From Polynucleobacter necessarius (GTDB lineage: Bacteria; Pseudomonadota; Gammaproteobacteria; Burkholderiales; Burkholderiaceae), in the NCBI RefSeq assembly GCF_900095215.1, contig NZ_LT606949.1, positions 1,338,690 through 1,402,689 of the forward strand: DNA of 64,000 nt, read 5' to 3'. Shown here piece by piece: positions 9,629-18,830 of this stretch. The notes beneath the pieces are model-generated. The model had not been told where the DNA came from. It did no database searches and saw only the letters and a list, made by a program, of their open reading frames with translations. Made by a program: the position numbers and the translations under genes. Within the stretch, counting starts at the first letter, position 1. Each line of letters begins with the position of its first letter.

Positions 9629-10840
9629 ATGCAATCACTTATCAATAAGAAGATCGTTCTCGGCATCTCCGGCGGTATTGCGGCCTATAAGGCCCCAGAG
9701 CTAGCACGCCAATTGATGCAGGAGGGTGCCTCAGTGCAAGTGGTCATGACTGCAGCTGCGCAACAATTTGTAACGCCAGTAACCATGCAAGCACTCACTG
9801 GTAATCCAGTGTATTTAAGCCAATGGGATAGCGGTATTCCGAATCATATGGCGCACATCGAGTTGTCACGTTCTGCGGATGCGATTGTAATAGCGCCCGC
9901 AAGCGCAGACCTCATGGCAAAGCTATCCTTAGGTTTGGCAGATGACTTATTGACTACTCTCTGCATTGCGAGAGACTGCCCGCTGTTGCTAACTCCAGCA
10001 ATGAATAAGCAAATGTGGGAACATGCAGCCACCCAAAGAAGCGTGCAAAGACTTACTGATGATGGGGTAACCCTTCTCGGACCTGCTAGCGGCTTTCAGG
10101 CTTGTGGCGAAGTTGGAATGGGCCGCATGCTCGAGCCCGCCGAAATCACCGAACAAGTGATTGCCTTCTTTCAGAAAAAATCGCTAGCGGGCAAAAAAGT
10201 ATTGATTACCGCCGGCCCTACGTTTGAAGCAATTGATCCAGTACGATGTATTACCAATCACAGCTCAGGCAAGATGGGTTTCGCCATTGCAAAGGCCGCT
10301 CTTGAAGCGGGAGCTCAAGTCCATTTAATTGCCGGACCTTGTGATCTCGCAACACCACTAGTGGCTACCGGCAATATTGTCCGCACAGATGTAGTTAGCG
10401 CTAAAGAAATGCATGCGGCCACTCTCAATGCGATTGATTGCGATATTTTCTTTGCGGTGGCTGCTGTTGCAGACTGGGGCATTGCCAACCCAGCGAAAGA
10501 GAAGATTAAACGCCAAGGCAACCAAGCACCAAACCTCGAGTTTGTAGCGAACCCAGATATCTTGCTTGATGTTGCAAAAGCAGTAAAGACCAGAAGTGGG
10601 AAGCCTCATCCTTATTGCGTGGGCTTTGCGGCCGAATCAACAGATTTAGAAAAGCATGCTGATGAAAAGCGTAAGCGCAAGGGCATTCCAGTGATTGTTG
10701 GCAATATCGGCCCGGATACTTTTGGCAGTGATCTCAACCAATTGCTGGTGATTGATTCTGCAGGCAGCAAAAAAATCGCCAAGGCTGAAAAAATTCAGCT
10801 GGCACGCCAACTGATTCAGTTAGTTGCCAAAAAAATCTGA
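9629..10840 (+). CDS. coaBC: bifunctional phosphopantothenoylcysteine decarboxylase / phosphopantothenate-cysteine ligase
   Basis: A 403-residue Dfp protein that adds cysteine to 4'-phosphopantothenate and then decarboxylates the product, on the way to coenzyme A. The N-terminal flavoprotein domain begins IVLGISGGIAAYKAPELARQ. It carries the catalytic His in NHMAHIELSR and the substrate-binding PAMNKQMW motif. The C-terminal ligase half starts near residue 188 (GKKVLITAGPTFEAIDPVR) and includes the ITNHSSGKMG motif and the conserved KRK stretch near residue 350. The gene is intact. Together with panB in this window it shows that the CoA route is kept. Confidence 0.95.
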   Translation: MQSLINKKIVLGISGGIAAYKAPELARQLMQEGASVQVVMTAAAQQFVTPVTMQALTGNPVYLSQWDSGIPNHMAHIELSRSADAIVIAPASADLMAKLSLGLADDLLTTLCIARDCPLLLTPAMNKQMWEHAATQRSVQRLTDDGVTLLGPASGFQACGEVGMGRMLEPAEITEQVIAFFQKKSLAGKKVLITAGPTFEAIDPVRCITNHSSGKMGFAIAKAALEAGAQVHLIAGPCDLATPLVATGNIVRTDVVSAKEMHAATLNAIDCDIFFAVAAVADWGIANPAKEKIKRQGNQAPNLEFVANPDILLDVAKAVKTRSGKPHPYCVGFAAESTDLEKHADEKRKRKGIPVIVGNIGPDTFGSDLNQLLVIDSAGSKKIAKAEKIQLARQLIQLVAKKI

Positions 10841-10889
10841 TCTTTATATCTTGTAGTTTTTTATTCATTCCCCAGCTTTAGGAAACTCC

Positions 10890-11339
10890 ATGCAATCTCT
10901 CCAAGTCAAAATTCTCGATGAACGTATGCGCGACCAATTGCCAACTTACGGCACGCCTGGGAGTGCAGGCCTAGATCTACGCGCCTGCATAGAGGAAACC
11001 ATCGAAATTGCACCAGGCCAAACTGTCTTAGTACCAACTGGCTTAGCGATCTATGTGGAAGATCCTCGTTATGCGGCATTCATTCTTCCGCGTTCAGGTT
11101 TGGGTCATAAGCATGGCATCGTCTTAGGTAACTTAGTGGGCCTTATTGACTCCGACTACCAAGGCCAATTGATGGTGAGCACTTGGAACCGCGGCTCAAC
11201 CCCCTTCAAACTTGAACCCATGGAGCGCTTAGCTCAATTGGTGGTGATGCCTGTACAACAAGTGGAGCTCAAGATAGTTGAAGAGTTCACCGAGAGCAGT
11301 CGTATGTCGGGTGGCTTTGGCAGCACTGGCAGAGCCTAA
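10890..11339 (+). CDS. dut: dUTP diphosphatase
   Basis: A 149-residue homotrimeric dUTPase that hydrolyses dUTP to dUMP and keeps uracil out of DNA. All five family motifs can be read: AGLDLRA (1), [11 protein letters not shown] (2), [11 protein letters not shown] (3, with the catalytic Asp), RLAQLVV (4) and the flexible C-terminal GGFGSTGR (5). It lies 49 bases after coaBC, an arrangement also seen in gammaproteobacteria. The gene is intact and of normal length. Confidence 0.97.
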   Translation: MQSLQVKILDERMRDQLPTYGTPGSAGLDLRACIEETIEIAPGQTVLVPTGLAIYVEDPRYAAFILPRSGLGHKHGIVLGNLVGLIDSDYQGQLMVSTWNRGSTPFKLEPMERLAQLVVMPVQQVELKIVEEFTESSRMSGGFGSTGRA

Positions 11340-11342
11340 ATA

Positions 11343-11852
11343 ATGAATCGACGCGGCGCATTAATTTGTTTATGCGGCATAGGTTTGACCAGTATCACTC
11401 GAGGTGCGATAGCAAAAACCAATCTTTCGTCGCTTCCAATAAAACAAAATGAAACTGCCATGCGCGCTGCAATTGCCATGGCAGTACAAAATGCTTCCTA
11501 CCCATTTAGCGCCGTAATTACTAACGCCAAAAGCGGAACAATACTTGCTAAAGGCGTAAATCAAACTTCTCAAAATCCGGTGCTTCATGGAGAAATGGCC
11601 TGCATCAATAACTATGTCAGCCAACAAGGGAATAAGAACTGGGGCGACTGTATTCTCTACACCACTGGGGAGCCATGCCCCATGTCCATGAGTGCATTGG
11701 TATGGGCCGGTATTGGTGGCGTTGTCTATGGCAGCTCAGCAGCCACCATTAAAAAATCAGGGCAAAGCTTTACGAGCACGAGCAGCAGAAGCTTTAATTT
11801 CCTTACCTTGAAACTTTTCATTCTCCGCTGTATAAGTTTCGAAAGCTTCTAG
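11343..11852 (+). pseudogene. nucleoside/CMP-deaminase family protein, 3'-truncated
   Basis: The first 140 residues belong to the zinc-dependent cytidine/guanine deaminase superfamily. There is an N-terminal signal-like stretch (MNRRGALICLCGIGL), then the HGEMA motif with His82 and Glu84, and TTGEPCPMSMSALVWAG. The normal PCxxC zinc motif is changed: Cys112 is present, but the second cysteine position (residue 115) is serine. Homology stops near 11755. The last 30 residues are read backwards through the opposite-strand remnant described next, so the natural C-terminus has been deleted. It starts 3 bases after dut. With a missing metal ligand and no C-terminus, it is very probably inactive. 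The original substrate is not clear. Confidence 0.78.
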
Positions 11853-11873
11853 TAATTTATCGTGATGAGACAT
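11757..11873 (-). pseudogene. 5' remnant of a small basic (histone-like?) protein gene
   Basis: Read on the minus strand, an ATG at 11873 with a good GGGGA site upstream encodes 38 residues: MSHHDKLLEAFETYTAENEKF, then QGKEIKASAARARKALP and a stop. The helical, Ala/Lys/Arg-rich repeat-like end (ASAARARKAL) resembles the beginning of small histone H1-like or regulatory proteins of Burkholderiales. The open frame ends exactly where the deaminase homology of the facing gene begins to fail. I therefore read it as the surviving 5' end of a gene whose 3' half was lost in the same deletion. The family assignment is tentative. Confidence 0.5.
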
Positions 11874-11919
11874 ATTTCCCCTTTTGGTTGTCATTTTTTC
11901 GTTGCAATGAATACGTTAT

Positions 11920-14226
11920 TTAAATTTCTTCAACTGGCGCCACATCCGCTTTAGTTGCCTTACCTGGCAACACTGGCGCATCAAAGTTCAGTAGCACTTT
12001 ACCATCCGCGTCAATATCGACGTCCATATGGCCGCCTTGGGCTAGCTTGCCAAACAAAAGCTCATCGGCAAGCGCTTTACGAACAGTGTCCTGAATAATG
12101 CGTTGCATTGGGCGAGCACCCATCAATGGATCAAAGCCATGCTTAGCCAAATGCGCACGTAATGCAGGACTGAAAGTGACATCGACCTTCTTCTCGTGGA
12201 GTTGCTCTTCAAGCTGCATCAAGAACTTATCCACTACGCGCATGATGATGGACTCATCGAGCGCCTTAAAGGAAACGATTGCATCCAAACGATTGCGGAA
12301 CTCGGGAGTGAAGAACTTCTTGATATCCGCCATCTCGTCGCCAGACTCACGCGCATTGGTAAAGCCAATGGTGGACTTCTGCATTGCTTCAGCGCCAGCA
12401 TTCGTAGTCATGATGATAATCACATTACGGAAGTCCGTCTTGCGACCATTGTTGTCCGTCAAAGTGCCGTGATCCATTACCTGCAACAAAATATTGACGA
12501 TATCTGGATGAGCCTTTTCGATTTCATCAAGCAGGAGTACGCAATGCGACTTCTTATTTACCGCCTCAGTGAGTAAACCACCTTGATCAAAGCCCACATA
12601 GCCTGGAGGCGCACCAATCAAGCGACTGACCGCGTGACGCTCCATGTATTCGGACATATCAAAACGCAGCAGTTCGATACCCAGAATGTAAGCAAGCTGC
12701 TTAGCCACCTCAGTCTTACCAACGCCTGTTGGACCCGAGAATAAGAATGAGCCAATCGGTTTATCAACCTTGCCAAGACCGGCACGCGTCATCTTAATGG
12801 CGCTAGCCAAAGCCTCAATCGCAGCGTCCTGACCAAACACTACGCTCTTAATATCGCGATCTAAGGTCTGCAACTTACTACGATCATCTACGGTAACGGA
12901 CTGTGGCGGTATGCACGCAATCTTGGCTACAATCTCTTCAATCTCAGGACGACCAATGGTTTTCTTCTGCTTAGACTTGGGCAGAATGCGTTGAGCAGCC
13001 CCAGCTTCGTCGATCACATCGATTGCCTTATCGGGCAAATGACGATCATTGATATAGCGAGCAGAAAGTTCCGCAGCTGCCACCAAGGCACCAGCCGCAT
13101 ACTTCACGCTATGGTGCTCTTCAAAACGAGACTTCAAGCCACGCAAGATTTGCACTGTTTGATCAACTGTAGGCTCAACGACATCCACTTTCTGGAAGCG
13201 CCTCGATAAAGCCGCATCTTTTTCAAAGATGCCGCGATATTCAGCGAAGGTAGTTGCGCCCATACATTTCAACTGACCATTAGACAATGCAGGCTTTAGC
13301 AAATTGCTTGCATCCAACGTTCCGCCTGATGCGGCACCCGCACCGATCAAGGTGTGAATCTCATCGATAAATAAGACGCCATGAACGTGATCTTTGAGAG
13401 ACTTGAGAACACTCTTCAAACGCCGTTCAAAATCACCACGATACTTAGTGCCAGCCAGCAGCGCACCCATATCCAAAGAGTAAACCATAGCATTGGCTAA
13501 AATATCAGGCACGTCACCTTGCACAATTCTCCAGGCGAGGCCTTCAGCGATTGCTGTTTTACCTACGCCAGCCTCTCCCACCAATAGTGGATTGTTTTTA
13601 CGACGACGGCATAGCACCTGAATAACGCGCTCTACTTCACTCTCGCGCCCAATTAAAGGATCAATCTTGCCTTGACGAGCCAAGGCGTTGAGATTTTGCG
13701 TGTACTGCTCAAGCTGGCTCTCTTTGCCTGAAGACCCAGACTCTTCGGCCTCTTGGGTTGATTCAACTGGCTTTACATGCTCAGCTTGATCTTTACGCAC
13801 ACCATGGCTAATGAAGTTTACTACATCCAAACGAGTGACGCCTTGTTGTTGCAAGAAGTAAATCGCATGCGAATCTTTTTCGCCAAAGATGGCAACCAAT
13901 ACATTGGCGCCAGTCACCTCTTTCTTGCCATTCGATGTCGACTGTACGTGCATGATGGCACGCTGAATCACGCGCTGGAAACCTAATGTGGGCTGAGTAT
14001 CCACCTCATCTGTTCCGGGCACTACCGGGGTATTGTCATTAATGAAGTTTTTAAGCTGAGCGCGTAGCTCTGCGATATTGACCGCGCAAGCCTTTAAAAC
14101 CTCAACTGCTGTAGCGTTATCCAATAAGGCTGCCAGCAAATGCTCGACCGTCATGAACTCATGTCGCGATGCCCTTGCGTCAACAAACGCCATGTGCACG
14201 CTCACTTCTAATTCTTGGGCAATCAT
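11920..14226 (-). CDS. clpA: ATP-dependent Clp protease ATP-binding subunit ClpA
   Basis: A 768-residue Hsp100 unfoldase that feeds proteins to ClpP. The N-terminal domain begins [20 protein letters not shown]. The first AAA+ module has Walker [14 protein letters not shown] and Walker [11 protein letters not shown]. The second has [13 protein letters not shown] and [11 protein letters not shown]. The ClpP-binding loop (IGF) is visible in STIGFTN. I chose ATG 14226 because GGAGG lies just upstream and MIAQELE is the family start. It overlaps the clpS stop (ATGA). The C-terminal tail of about 25 residues is not conserved. The gene is intact. Confidence 0.97.
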   Translation of the reverse strand: MIAQELEVSVHMAFVDARASRHEFMTVEHLLAALLDNATAVEVLKACAVNIAELRAQLKNFINDNTPVVPGTDEVDTQPTLGFQRVIQRAIMHVQSTSNGKKEVTGANVLVAIFGEKDSHAIYFLQQQGVTRLDVVNFISHGVRKDQAEHVKPVESTQEAEESGSSGKESQLEQYTQNLNALARQGKIDPLIGRESEVERVIQVLCRRRKNNPLLVGEAGVGKTAIAEGLAWRIVQGDVPDILANAMVYSLDMGALLAGTKYRGDFERRLKSVLKSLKDHVHGVLFIDEIHTLIGAGAASGGTLDASNLLKPALSNGQLKCMGATTFAEYRGIFEKDAALSRRFQKVDVVEPTVDQTVQILRGLKSRFEEHHSVKYAAGALVAAAELSARYINDRHLPDKAIDVIDEAGAAQRILPKSKQKKTIGRPEIEEIVAKIACIPPQSVTVDDRSKLQTLDRDIKSVVFGQDAAIEALASAIKMTRAGLGKVDKPIGSFLFSGPTGVGKTEVAKQLAYILGIELLRFDMSEYMERHAVSRLIGAPPGYVGFDQGGLLTEAVNKKSHCVLLLDEIEKAHPDIVNILLQVMDHGTLTDNNGRKTDFRNVIIIMTTNAGAEAMQKSTIGFTNARESGDEMADIKKFFTPEFRNRLDAIVSFKALDESIIMRVVDKFLMQLEEQLHEKKVDVTFSPALRAHLAKHGFDPLMGARPMQRIIQDTVRKALADELLFGKLAQGGHMDVDIDADGKVLLNFDAPVLPGKATKADVAPVEEI

Positions 14227-14570
14227 GCTTCCTCCATAGTGCACTGTAATGGGTGACCCGATTCACGGGAGAGTTCAATAACCTGATGCACTTTCGTAGC
14301 AGCAACATCGCGAGTCAATACCCCGCAAACGCCTTTGCCAACTAGATGCACTTGCAACATGATGCGTGTAGCTGTTTCATAATCTTTATTAAAATACTCC
14401 TGAATCACCATCACCACAAATTCCATTGGCGTGTAATCGTCATTCAATAGCAAAACTTTATACATCGACGGCGCTTTGACTTGCTCGACCTGTTTTTCGA
14501 GAAGAATGGTGTCTTCAACATACGGATTGCTGGGGTTACCAGTAGTAGGATTTTTTGGTGCGCGACTCAT
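14223..14570 (-). CDS. clpS: ATP-dependent Clp protease adaptor ClpS
   Basis: A 115-residue adaptor that hands N-degron substrates to ClpAP. The core is clear: [19 protein letters not shown] forms the binding pocket, with the conserved Asn-Asp pair. It is followed by [16 protein letters not shown] and the C-terminal [12 protein letters not shown] strand. I start it at ATG 14570 ([10 protein letters not shown]). The frame is open further upstream to 14747, but that stretch crosses the hairpin-rich intergenic region and shows no family similarity. Its stop overlaps the clpA start by 4 bases, so the pair is translationally coupled. Confidence 0.93.
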   Translation of the reverse strand: MSRAPKNPTTGNPSNPYVEDTILLEKQVEQVKAPSMYKVLLLNDDYTPMEFVVMVIQEYFNKDYETATRIMLQVHLVGKGVCGVLTRDVAATKVHQVIELSRESGHPLQCTMEEA

Positions 14571-14651
14571 GAGAAACATTCTAAACACAGATATGGAAAC
14601 TTTAATCTCCTGGGGTCTTGTTGTGAAAAACACGCAAAAAACCCCATTTAA

Positions 14652-14669
14652 CCCCATATTGGGGCGTTT
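14652..14669. repeat. hairpin CCCCA-TAT-TGGGG between clpS and cspA
   Basis: A 5-bp GC-rich inverted repeat (14652-14656 with 14660-14664) is followed by CGTTTTT on the plus strand. It looks like a weak intrinsic terminator, but no plus-strand gene ends here. It lies in the 288-bp space between the divergent clpS and cspA genes. Confidence 0.55.
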
Positions 14670-14682
14670 TTCGATAAAAAAA

Positions 14683-14757
14683 AGGGGGTATTTACTAGGG
14701 GGTATGGGCATATAACTCCTTGACACCACTTCAAAAAGGGCAAACAATCAGGGGGTA
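14683..14757 (+). repeat. three direct copies of AGGGGGTA
   Basis: Exact copies of AGGGGGTA start at 14683, 14697 and 14750 in the clpS-cspA intergenic region. The first two are 14 bases apart and the last overlaps the predicted transcription start of cspA. The function is unknown; they could be operator half-sites or residue of expansion of a G-rich tract. Confidence 0.6.
14720..14748 (+). promoter_or_regulatory. sigma-70 promoter for cspA
   Basis: A perfect -35 box TTGACA (14720-14725) is followed after 17 bases by AACAAT (14743-14748), a 4-of-6 match to the -10 consensus. Transcription would begin near 14755, leaving a 5' leader of roughly 100 bases before cspA. Long leaders are usual for cold shock genes, which are regulated through leader RNA structure. 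Confidence 0.6.
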
Positions 14758-14858
14758 GGCTTCAAGAGAGGTTCTATTTAGGCGTGTTGTGGATTGAGAC
14801 TGATTAAAAAGTATTTACCCTCATCACGGTTGTTTTAAGTTTATGTAATGGAGTTCGC

Positions 14859-15062
14859 ATGGCGACCGGAATTGTTAAGTGGTTCAATGATGCAAAAGGT
14901 TTTGGCTTTATCAAACCTGATGGTGGTGAAGAAGAGTTGTTCGCGCATTTCAGCGCAATTACTATGCCTGGGTTCAAAACCCTCAAGGAAAACCAAAAGG
15001 TAACGTTTGACATTACCCAAGGTCCTAAAGGCAAGCAAGCCACCAATATCCAAGCGGCTTAA
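14859..15062 (+). CDS. cspA: cold shock protein (CspA family)
   Basis: A 67-residue single cold shock domain protein. Both RNA-binding motifs are present: RNP1 as KGFGFIKPD (residues 13-21) and RNP2 as ELFAHFSAI (about 26-34). Proteins of this kind melt RNA secondary structure and act as RNA chaperones. A GGAG site precedes the ATG, and a long leader with a good upstream promoter is present. A strong terminator follows, so the gene is monocistronic. Several csp paralogues are usual, so the symbol is generic. Confidence 0.95.
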   Translation: MATGIVKWFNDAKGFGFIKPDGGEEELFAHFSAITMPGFKTLKENQKVTFDITQGPKGKQATNIQAA

Positions 15063-15083
15063 TAGTCCTTAGATCATTATTAA

Positions 15084-15112
15084 AAACCCAGGATTCGTTC
15101 CTGGGTTTTTTT
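15084..15112 (+). terminator. Rho-independent terminator after cspA
   Basis: A perfect 10-bp stem AAACCCAGGA/TCCTGGGTTT (15084-15093 with 15099-15108) has loop TTCGT and runs into a T tract to 15112. Confidence 0.93.
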
Positions 15113-15144
15113 CGCCTGCAATTTGCTTCAATTAAAATGCGCCT

Positions 15145-15597
15145 ATGCATACATCTATCCCACTCTTACGCCAATTAGTTATATCAATGCTTTTACTTGG
15201 ATCGAGCATTGCATCGGCTCAAGTTAACACAGGCCTACCCATCTTTGAACTCAAAGCAGGCATCTACCAAATTCAGGCCGAACTAGCTGATACTCCTAAA
15301 GCCCGAGAGGTGAGTCTCATGAATCGCACTAGCATGCCAGCGAATTCTGGAATGCTATTTATCTTCGAACAAAAAGCAGGTCATTGCTTTTGGATGAACA
15401 ACACCAAGATTCCATTATCAATCGCATTCATTGCCGATGACGGGAAGATTGTGAACATTGAAGAGATGCAGGCCGAAACTACCAATAATCACTGCCCCAA
15501 AGCAGCGGTACGTTATGCCTTAGAAATGAACAAGCAATGGTTCTCTGAACGGGTGATTGTGCCGGGCACCGTCATTAGCGGCTTACCAAGAAGATAA
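15145..15597 (+). CDS. DUF192 family exported protein
   Basis: A 150-residue protein with an N-terminal signal peptide (hydrophobic residues about 8-24, cleavage likely after ASA). The rest is a DUF192 domain, recognised by EVSLMNRTSMPANSGMLFIF, the F-WMNNT-IPL-IAFI stretch and the C-terminal segment ALEMNKQW. The domain is small and beta-rich, is common in bacteria and archaea, and has no established function. The two cysteines, in the GHCFWM and NNHCPK segments, are worth noting, but I cannot say whether they pair. It has its own terminator, shared with the facing ppnP gene. Confidence 0.87.
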   Translation: MHTSIPLLRQLVISMLLLGSSIASAQVNTGLPIFELKAGIYQIQAELADTPKAREVSLMNRTSMPANSGMLFIFEQKAGHCFWMNNTKIPLSIAFIADDGKIVNIEEMQAETTNNHCPKAAVRYALEMNKQWFSERVIVPGTVISGLPRR

Positions 15598-15649
15598 GCT
15601 GCTTTACTTGGCGCCTCTAACTCTCACCAAGGATGATTAAGAATAATAA

Positions 15650-15675
15650 AAAACGCAGACCTCGGTCTGCGTTTT
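15650..15675. terminator. bidirectional terminator between DUF192 gene and ppnP
   Basis: An 11-bp perfect inverted repeat AAAACGCAGAC/GTCTGCGTTTT (15650-15660 with 15665-15675) has a CTCG tetraloop and is A-rich on one side and T-rich on the other. It can end both converging transcripts. Confidence 0.92.
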
Positions 15676-15694
15676 GTTTTTGCAATTCTTTGAT

Positions 15695-16000
15695 TTATTC
15701 AAAGTGGCAAACGTAATGCACAGGTTGTTCAGCGCGAATGATGAAATAACCACCCTTTTTTACTTCCCAGCTTTGACCGGCCTTGAACTCTTGCTCAGGC
15801 GCGCCATTGATGCTGACAAAAGCATTGCCATCAACCACTTCCATGCTCTCTTTGATACTCAGATCAAAACGCAAAGTGCTTGGCAATACCACGCCGACTG
15901 ACTTACGAACGCCATTAGGCAATGTCACGGTATGGGAAACGCATTTACCATCAAAAAATACATTGGCTTTTTTACCTACGGAAACTTGATCAAATTGCAT
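15695..16000 (-). CDS. ppnP: pyrimidine/purine nucleoside phosphorylase (DUF1255)
   Basis: A 101-residue small cupin-like protein of the PpnP (YaiE) family. Members of this family split nucleosides with phosphate into base and ribose 1-phosphate. Diagnostic stretches are KANVFFDGKCVSHTV near the start, GVRKSVGVVLPSTLRF, and the end FKAGQSWEVKKGGYF. The length matches the family at just under 100 residues. It is convergent with the DUF192 gene and lies 30 bases upstream of... or rather before argG on the same strand, so it could be expressed with or apart from it. The gene is intact. Confidence 0.88.
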   Translation of the reverse strand: MQFDQVSVGKKANVFFDGKCVSHTVTLPNGVRKSVGVVLPSTLRFDLSIKESMEVVDGNAFVSINGAPEQEFKAGQSWEVKKGGYFIIRAEQPVHYVCHFE

Positions 16001-16030
16001 TGCAGTTCTTTCTCTTCTGTTTAGTTCTAT

Positions 16031-17263
16031 TTATTTCTTGGCACGCTTACGTTTTGCTGTTTCAGCAATACGCATACGCAATGCATTAAGCTTAATAAAG
16101 CCGCCCGCATCCGCTTGGTTATATGCGCCGCCATCATCATCAAAGGTGACGATATTTTGATCAAACAAAGTATTGGCTGAATCGCGTGAGATCACGGATA
16201 CCGAACCCTTGTAAAGCTTCAAGCGCACTACACCATTGACAGCCTGTTGCGTATGGTCAATCAAAGTTTGCAATGCAAGACGCTCTGGGGCCCACCACAA
16301 GCCGTTGTAAATCAAGCTTGCATAGCGTGGCATCAAATCATCTTTCAAGTGAGCCACTTCACGATCCAAAGTGATACTTTCAATACCGCGGTGAGCCTTC
16401 AAGAGGATAGTGCCGCCAGGGGTTTCATAACAACCACGGCTCTTCATACCCACAAAACGGTTTTCCACGAGATCTAGGCGGCCAATGCCATGCGCGCCAC
16501 CAATGCGATTGAGCTCCGCCAATAACTCGTGTGGTTTATACGCCTTGCCATTAATGGTGACAGGATCGCCAGCCTTAAATTCAATTTCGATGATCTCTGG
16601 CGCATCTGGCGCATTCTCAGGAGAAACTGTCCAACGCCACATGGATTCTTCGGCTTCTGCGTTTGGATTCTCTAAATGACGACCTTCGTAACTGATGTGC
16701 AAAAGGTTGGCATCCATGGAGTAAGGTGAGCCACCCTGCTTGTGCTTCATCTCTACTGGAATGCCATGCTTCTCTGCATAAGCCATTAATTTCTCGCGTG
16801 AGAGAAGATCCCATTCGCGCCAAGGGGCAATTACTTGAATTCCCGGCTCAAGCGCGTAGTAGCCCAACTCAAAGCGCACTTGGTCGTTACCTTTGCCGGT
16901 GGCACCATGCGAAACAGAATCCGCACCCGTTAAACGAGCGATCTCAATTTGCCGCTTAGCGATCAAAGGGCGCGCAATAGACGTACCCAATAAATATTCG
17001 CCTTCATAAATCGTGTTCGCGCGGAACATTTGAAAAACAAAGTCACGCACAAACTCTTCGCGCAAGTCATCGATAAAGATGTTTTCTGGTTTGATACCAA
17101 ATTGCAAAGCCTTGGCGCGTGCTGGCTCCAACTCTTCACCCCGACCTAAGTCAGCGGTAAAAGTCACGATCTCGCAACCATAAGCATCTTGAAGCCACTT
17201 CAAGATCACGCTAGTGTCTAAACCACCGGAATACGCTAAGACTGTTTTTTGAATATCGGACAT
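16031..17263 (-). CDS. argG: argininosuccinate synthase
   Basis: A 410-residue enzyme joining citrulline and aspartate with ATP, the penultimate step of arginine synthesis. The N-terminal ATP-pyrophosphatase loop is [17 protein letters not shown]. The citrulline-binding region follows ([32 protein letters not shown]), then the conserved [16 protein letters not shown] segment. The length is that of the short (type 1) family. It lies 78 bases downstream of argF on the same strand. Both being intact shows that arginine synthesis from ornithine is kept. Confidence 0.97.
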   Translation of the reverse strand: MSDIQKTVLAYSGGLDTSVILKWLQDAYGCEIVTFTADLGRGEELEPARAKALQFGIKPENIFIDDLREEFVRDFVFQMFRANTIYEGEYLLGTSIARPLIAKRQIEIARLTGADSVSHGATGKGNDQVRFELGYYALEPGIQVIAPWREWDLLSREKLMAYAEKHGIPVEMKHKQGGSPYSMDANLLHISYEGRHLENPNAEAEESMWRWTVSPENAPDAPEIIEIEFKAGDPVTINGKAYKPHELLAELNRIGGAHGIGRLDLVENRFVGMKSRGCYETPGGTILLKAHRGIESITLDREVAHLKDDLMPRYASLIYNGLWWAPERLALQTLIDHTQQAVNGVVRLKLYKGSVSVISRDSANTLFDQNIVTFDDDGGAYNQADAGGFIKLNALRMRIAETAKRKRAKK

Positions 17264-17341
17264 TTTTTATCCAATCAAAAAAATTAATTAAAAACTTACT
17301 AAGACAAATTTCTGAATATTTTATTGCTTACGGTTGATCGC

Positions 17342-18289
17342 TTAGTCCAAACGGCCACAGAGCAAATATTCCATCAGCGCTTTTTGAATATGCAAACGAT
17401 TTTCCGCCTCTTCCCACACAATGCTTTTCGGGCCATCAATAACTCCCGCTGAAACTTCTTCACCGCGGTGCGCTGGCAAACAGTGCATAAATAAAGCGGC
17501 AGGCTTAGCCAATGACATCAACTCTTCATCGACCATCCAATCCTGGAATGCATTCATGCGTGAGGTGTTTTCAGCTTCATAGCCCATGCTAGTCCATACG
17601 TCGGTAGTCACCAGGTCAGCGTCTTTACAAGTCTCTTTAGGATCATCGCAAATTGTCAAATGCTTTGCTGCATTCGACGTTAAACGCGCCGGATCGAATT
17701 GATAACCTTCTGGCGCGGAAAAACGCAATTGAAAATCCAAGGATTCGGCAGCCTGAAGCCAGGTATAGGCCATATTGTTGGCATCACCAACCCAAGCCAC
17801 TGTCTTACCCTGAATAGGTCCACGCGCCTCAACGAACGTAAAAATATCCGCCAATACCTGACATGGATGAAATTCATTGGTTAAGCCGTTAATTACCGGA
17901 ACACGGGAGTTAGATGCAAAGCGCTCAATAATCTCCTGGCCAAAGGTGCGAATCATGATGATATCGGTCATCCGCGAAATTACCTGCGCAGCATCCTCCA
18001 CAGGCTCACCACGACCCAATTGAGTATCGCGAGTGTTCAGGTATACCGCATGACCGCCAAGCTGGTGTATGCCCGCCTCGAAAGACAGACGCGTACGAGT
18101 GGAGTGCTTCTCAAAAATCATCGCCAAAGTGCGGTCATGGAGCGGATACCAAGCTTCATAACTCTTGAACTTCGCTTTGAGCCATGCGGAACGCTTCAAT
18201 AAATAATCGTATTCCTCACGGGTGAGGTCGGAAAACTGCAGGTAGTGCTTTACCTGACCGGGCGCTTGAGGCTTTGCCAAGGATGTCAT
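17342..18289 (-). CDS. argF: ornithine carbamoyltransferase
   Basis: This enzyme makes citrulline from ornithine and carbamoyl phosphate. The three family motifs are clear: carbamoyl phosphate binding STRTR (FEKHSTRTRLSFE), HPCQ (NEFHPCQVLAD) and the ornithine-binding HCLPAHRGEE with its catalytic cysteine. I start at ATG 18289 (MTSLAKPQAPGQVKHYLQFS), giving 315 residues, the usual length. The frame is open 15 codons further, to an ATG at 18334, but those residues (KKKMQAK...) are not typical. It precedes argG, forming a small arginine unit. Confidence 0.95.
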   Translation of the reverse strand: MTSLAKPQAPGQVKHYLQFSDLTREEYDYLLKRSAWLKAKFKSYEAWYPLHDRTLAMIFEKHSTRTRLSFEAGIHQLGGHAVYLNTRDTQLGRGEPVEDAAQVISRMTDIIMIRTFGQEIIERFASNSRVPVINGLTNEFHPCQVLADIFTFVEARGPIQGKTVAWVGDANNMAYTWLQAAESLDFQLRFSAPEGYQFDPARLTSNAAKHLTICDDPKETCKDADLVTTDVWTSMGYEAENTSRMNAFQDWMVDEELMSLAKPAALFMHCLPAHRGEEVSAGVIDGPKSIVWEEAENRLHIQKALMEYLLCGRLD

Positions 18290-18409
18290 AGTTGAGCTTT
18301 CTACTAAAGTTTTGGCTTGCATTTTTTTCTTCAAACATTCGGCTGCACGAAAATGGCTCCTAAAGTCATCTTACGGCCAACTCAGGCTGTTAAGCTAGAG
18401 GACTTAGTA

Positions 18410-18757
18410 ATACTATTGTCTACAACCATCATTACGCGAACTTGAACCACAAAAAGCCTTTTCATTCAAGGCATTACCACTTCTGGCAAACCATTTCGGC
18501 CCAGCGATTGGGCGGAGCGTCTGTACGGAGTGATGGCTACTTTCCGCCCTCCCGGCGATTCCGGGGGACCTCGCTTCACTTAGTCGCCCTATGTCAGACC
18601 TGTGCTTATTGCAAAAGTGAAATGCGTTGTTATCGATGCCAGGCTAGGGGATCTAGATCCTAGAGCGCTAGACTTTGTCATGAACTTTGCCAAAGACAAT
18701 AGTCTACCGATCGAAGAGGCATATGAGTTCAACCCAACCGCCCCAGCCCAGCCTTAA
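18410..18757 (+). pseudogene. DUF3579 family protein, nonsense-disrupted
   Basis: The reading frame TTKSLFIQGITTSGKPFRPS, DWAERLYGVMATFRPPGDSG and so on is a DUF3579 protein, a short family found beside argF and rpsT in Burkholderiales. It is cut by an amber TAG at 18581-18583 (RFT-stop-SPYVRPV, where tyrosine is expected). It then resumes with the conserved KVKCVVIDARLGDLDPRALD and ends at TAA 18757. A TGA at 18443-18445 also blocks the first codons, and no ATG is found. An AGAGGA site sits 7 bases before an ATA at 18410, which may be a mutated ATG. The gene is about 100 codons long, so nearly all of it is still visible. The function of the family is unknown. Confidence 0.82.
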
Positions 18758-18810
18758 AAACAAAAACCCGCTCTGATGAGGAGCGAGCCTGGGTCGAAAC
18801 TACTTCGACC
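18756..18810 (-). terminator. tandem hairpins terminating rpsT
   Basis: Downstream of rpsT on the minus strand come a perfect 7-bp hairpin (GGTCGAA 18792-18798 with TTCGACC 18804-18810) and then a second stem (CGCTC 18769-18773 with GAGCG 18781-18785). The second stem is followed by GGTTTTTGTTTTT. The second hairpin with its T-run is the likely terminator. Confidence 0.75.
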
Positions 18811-18830
18811 AGCCTAAAACTACAACTGTA

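Noticed and set aside
12098..12576. Two long plus-strand frames opposite clpA
   Set aside because: Antisense shadows of a well-conserved gene.
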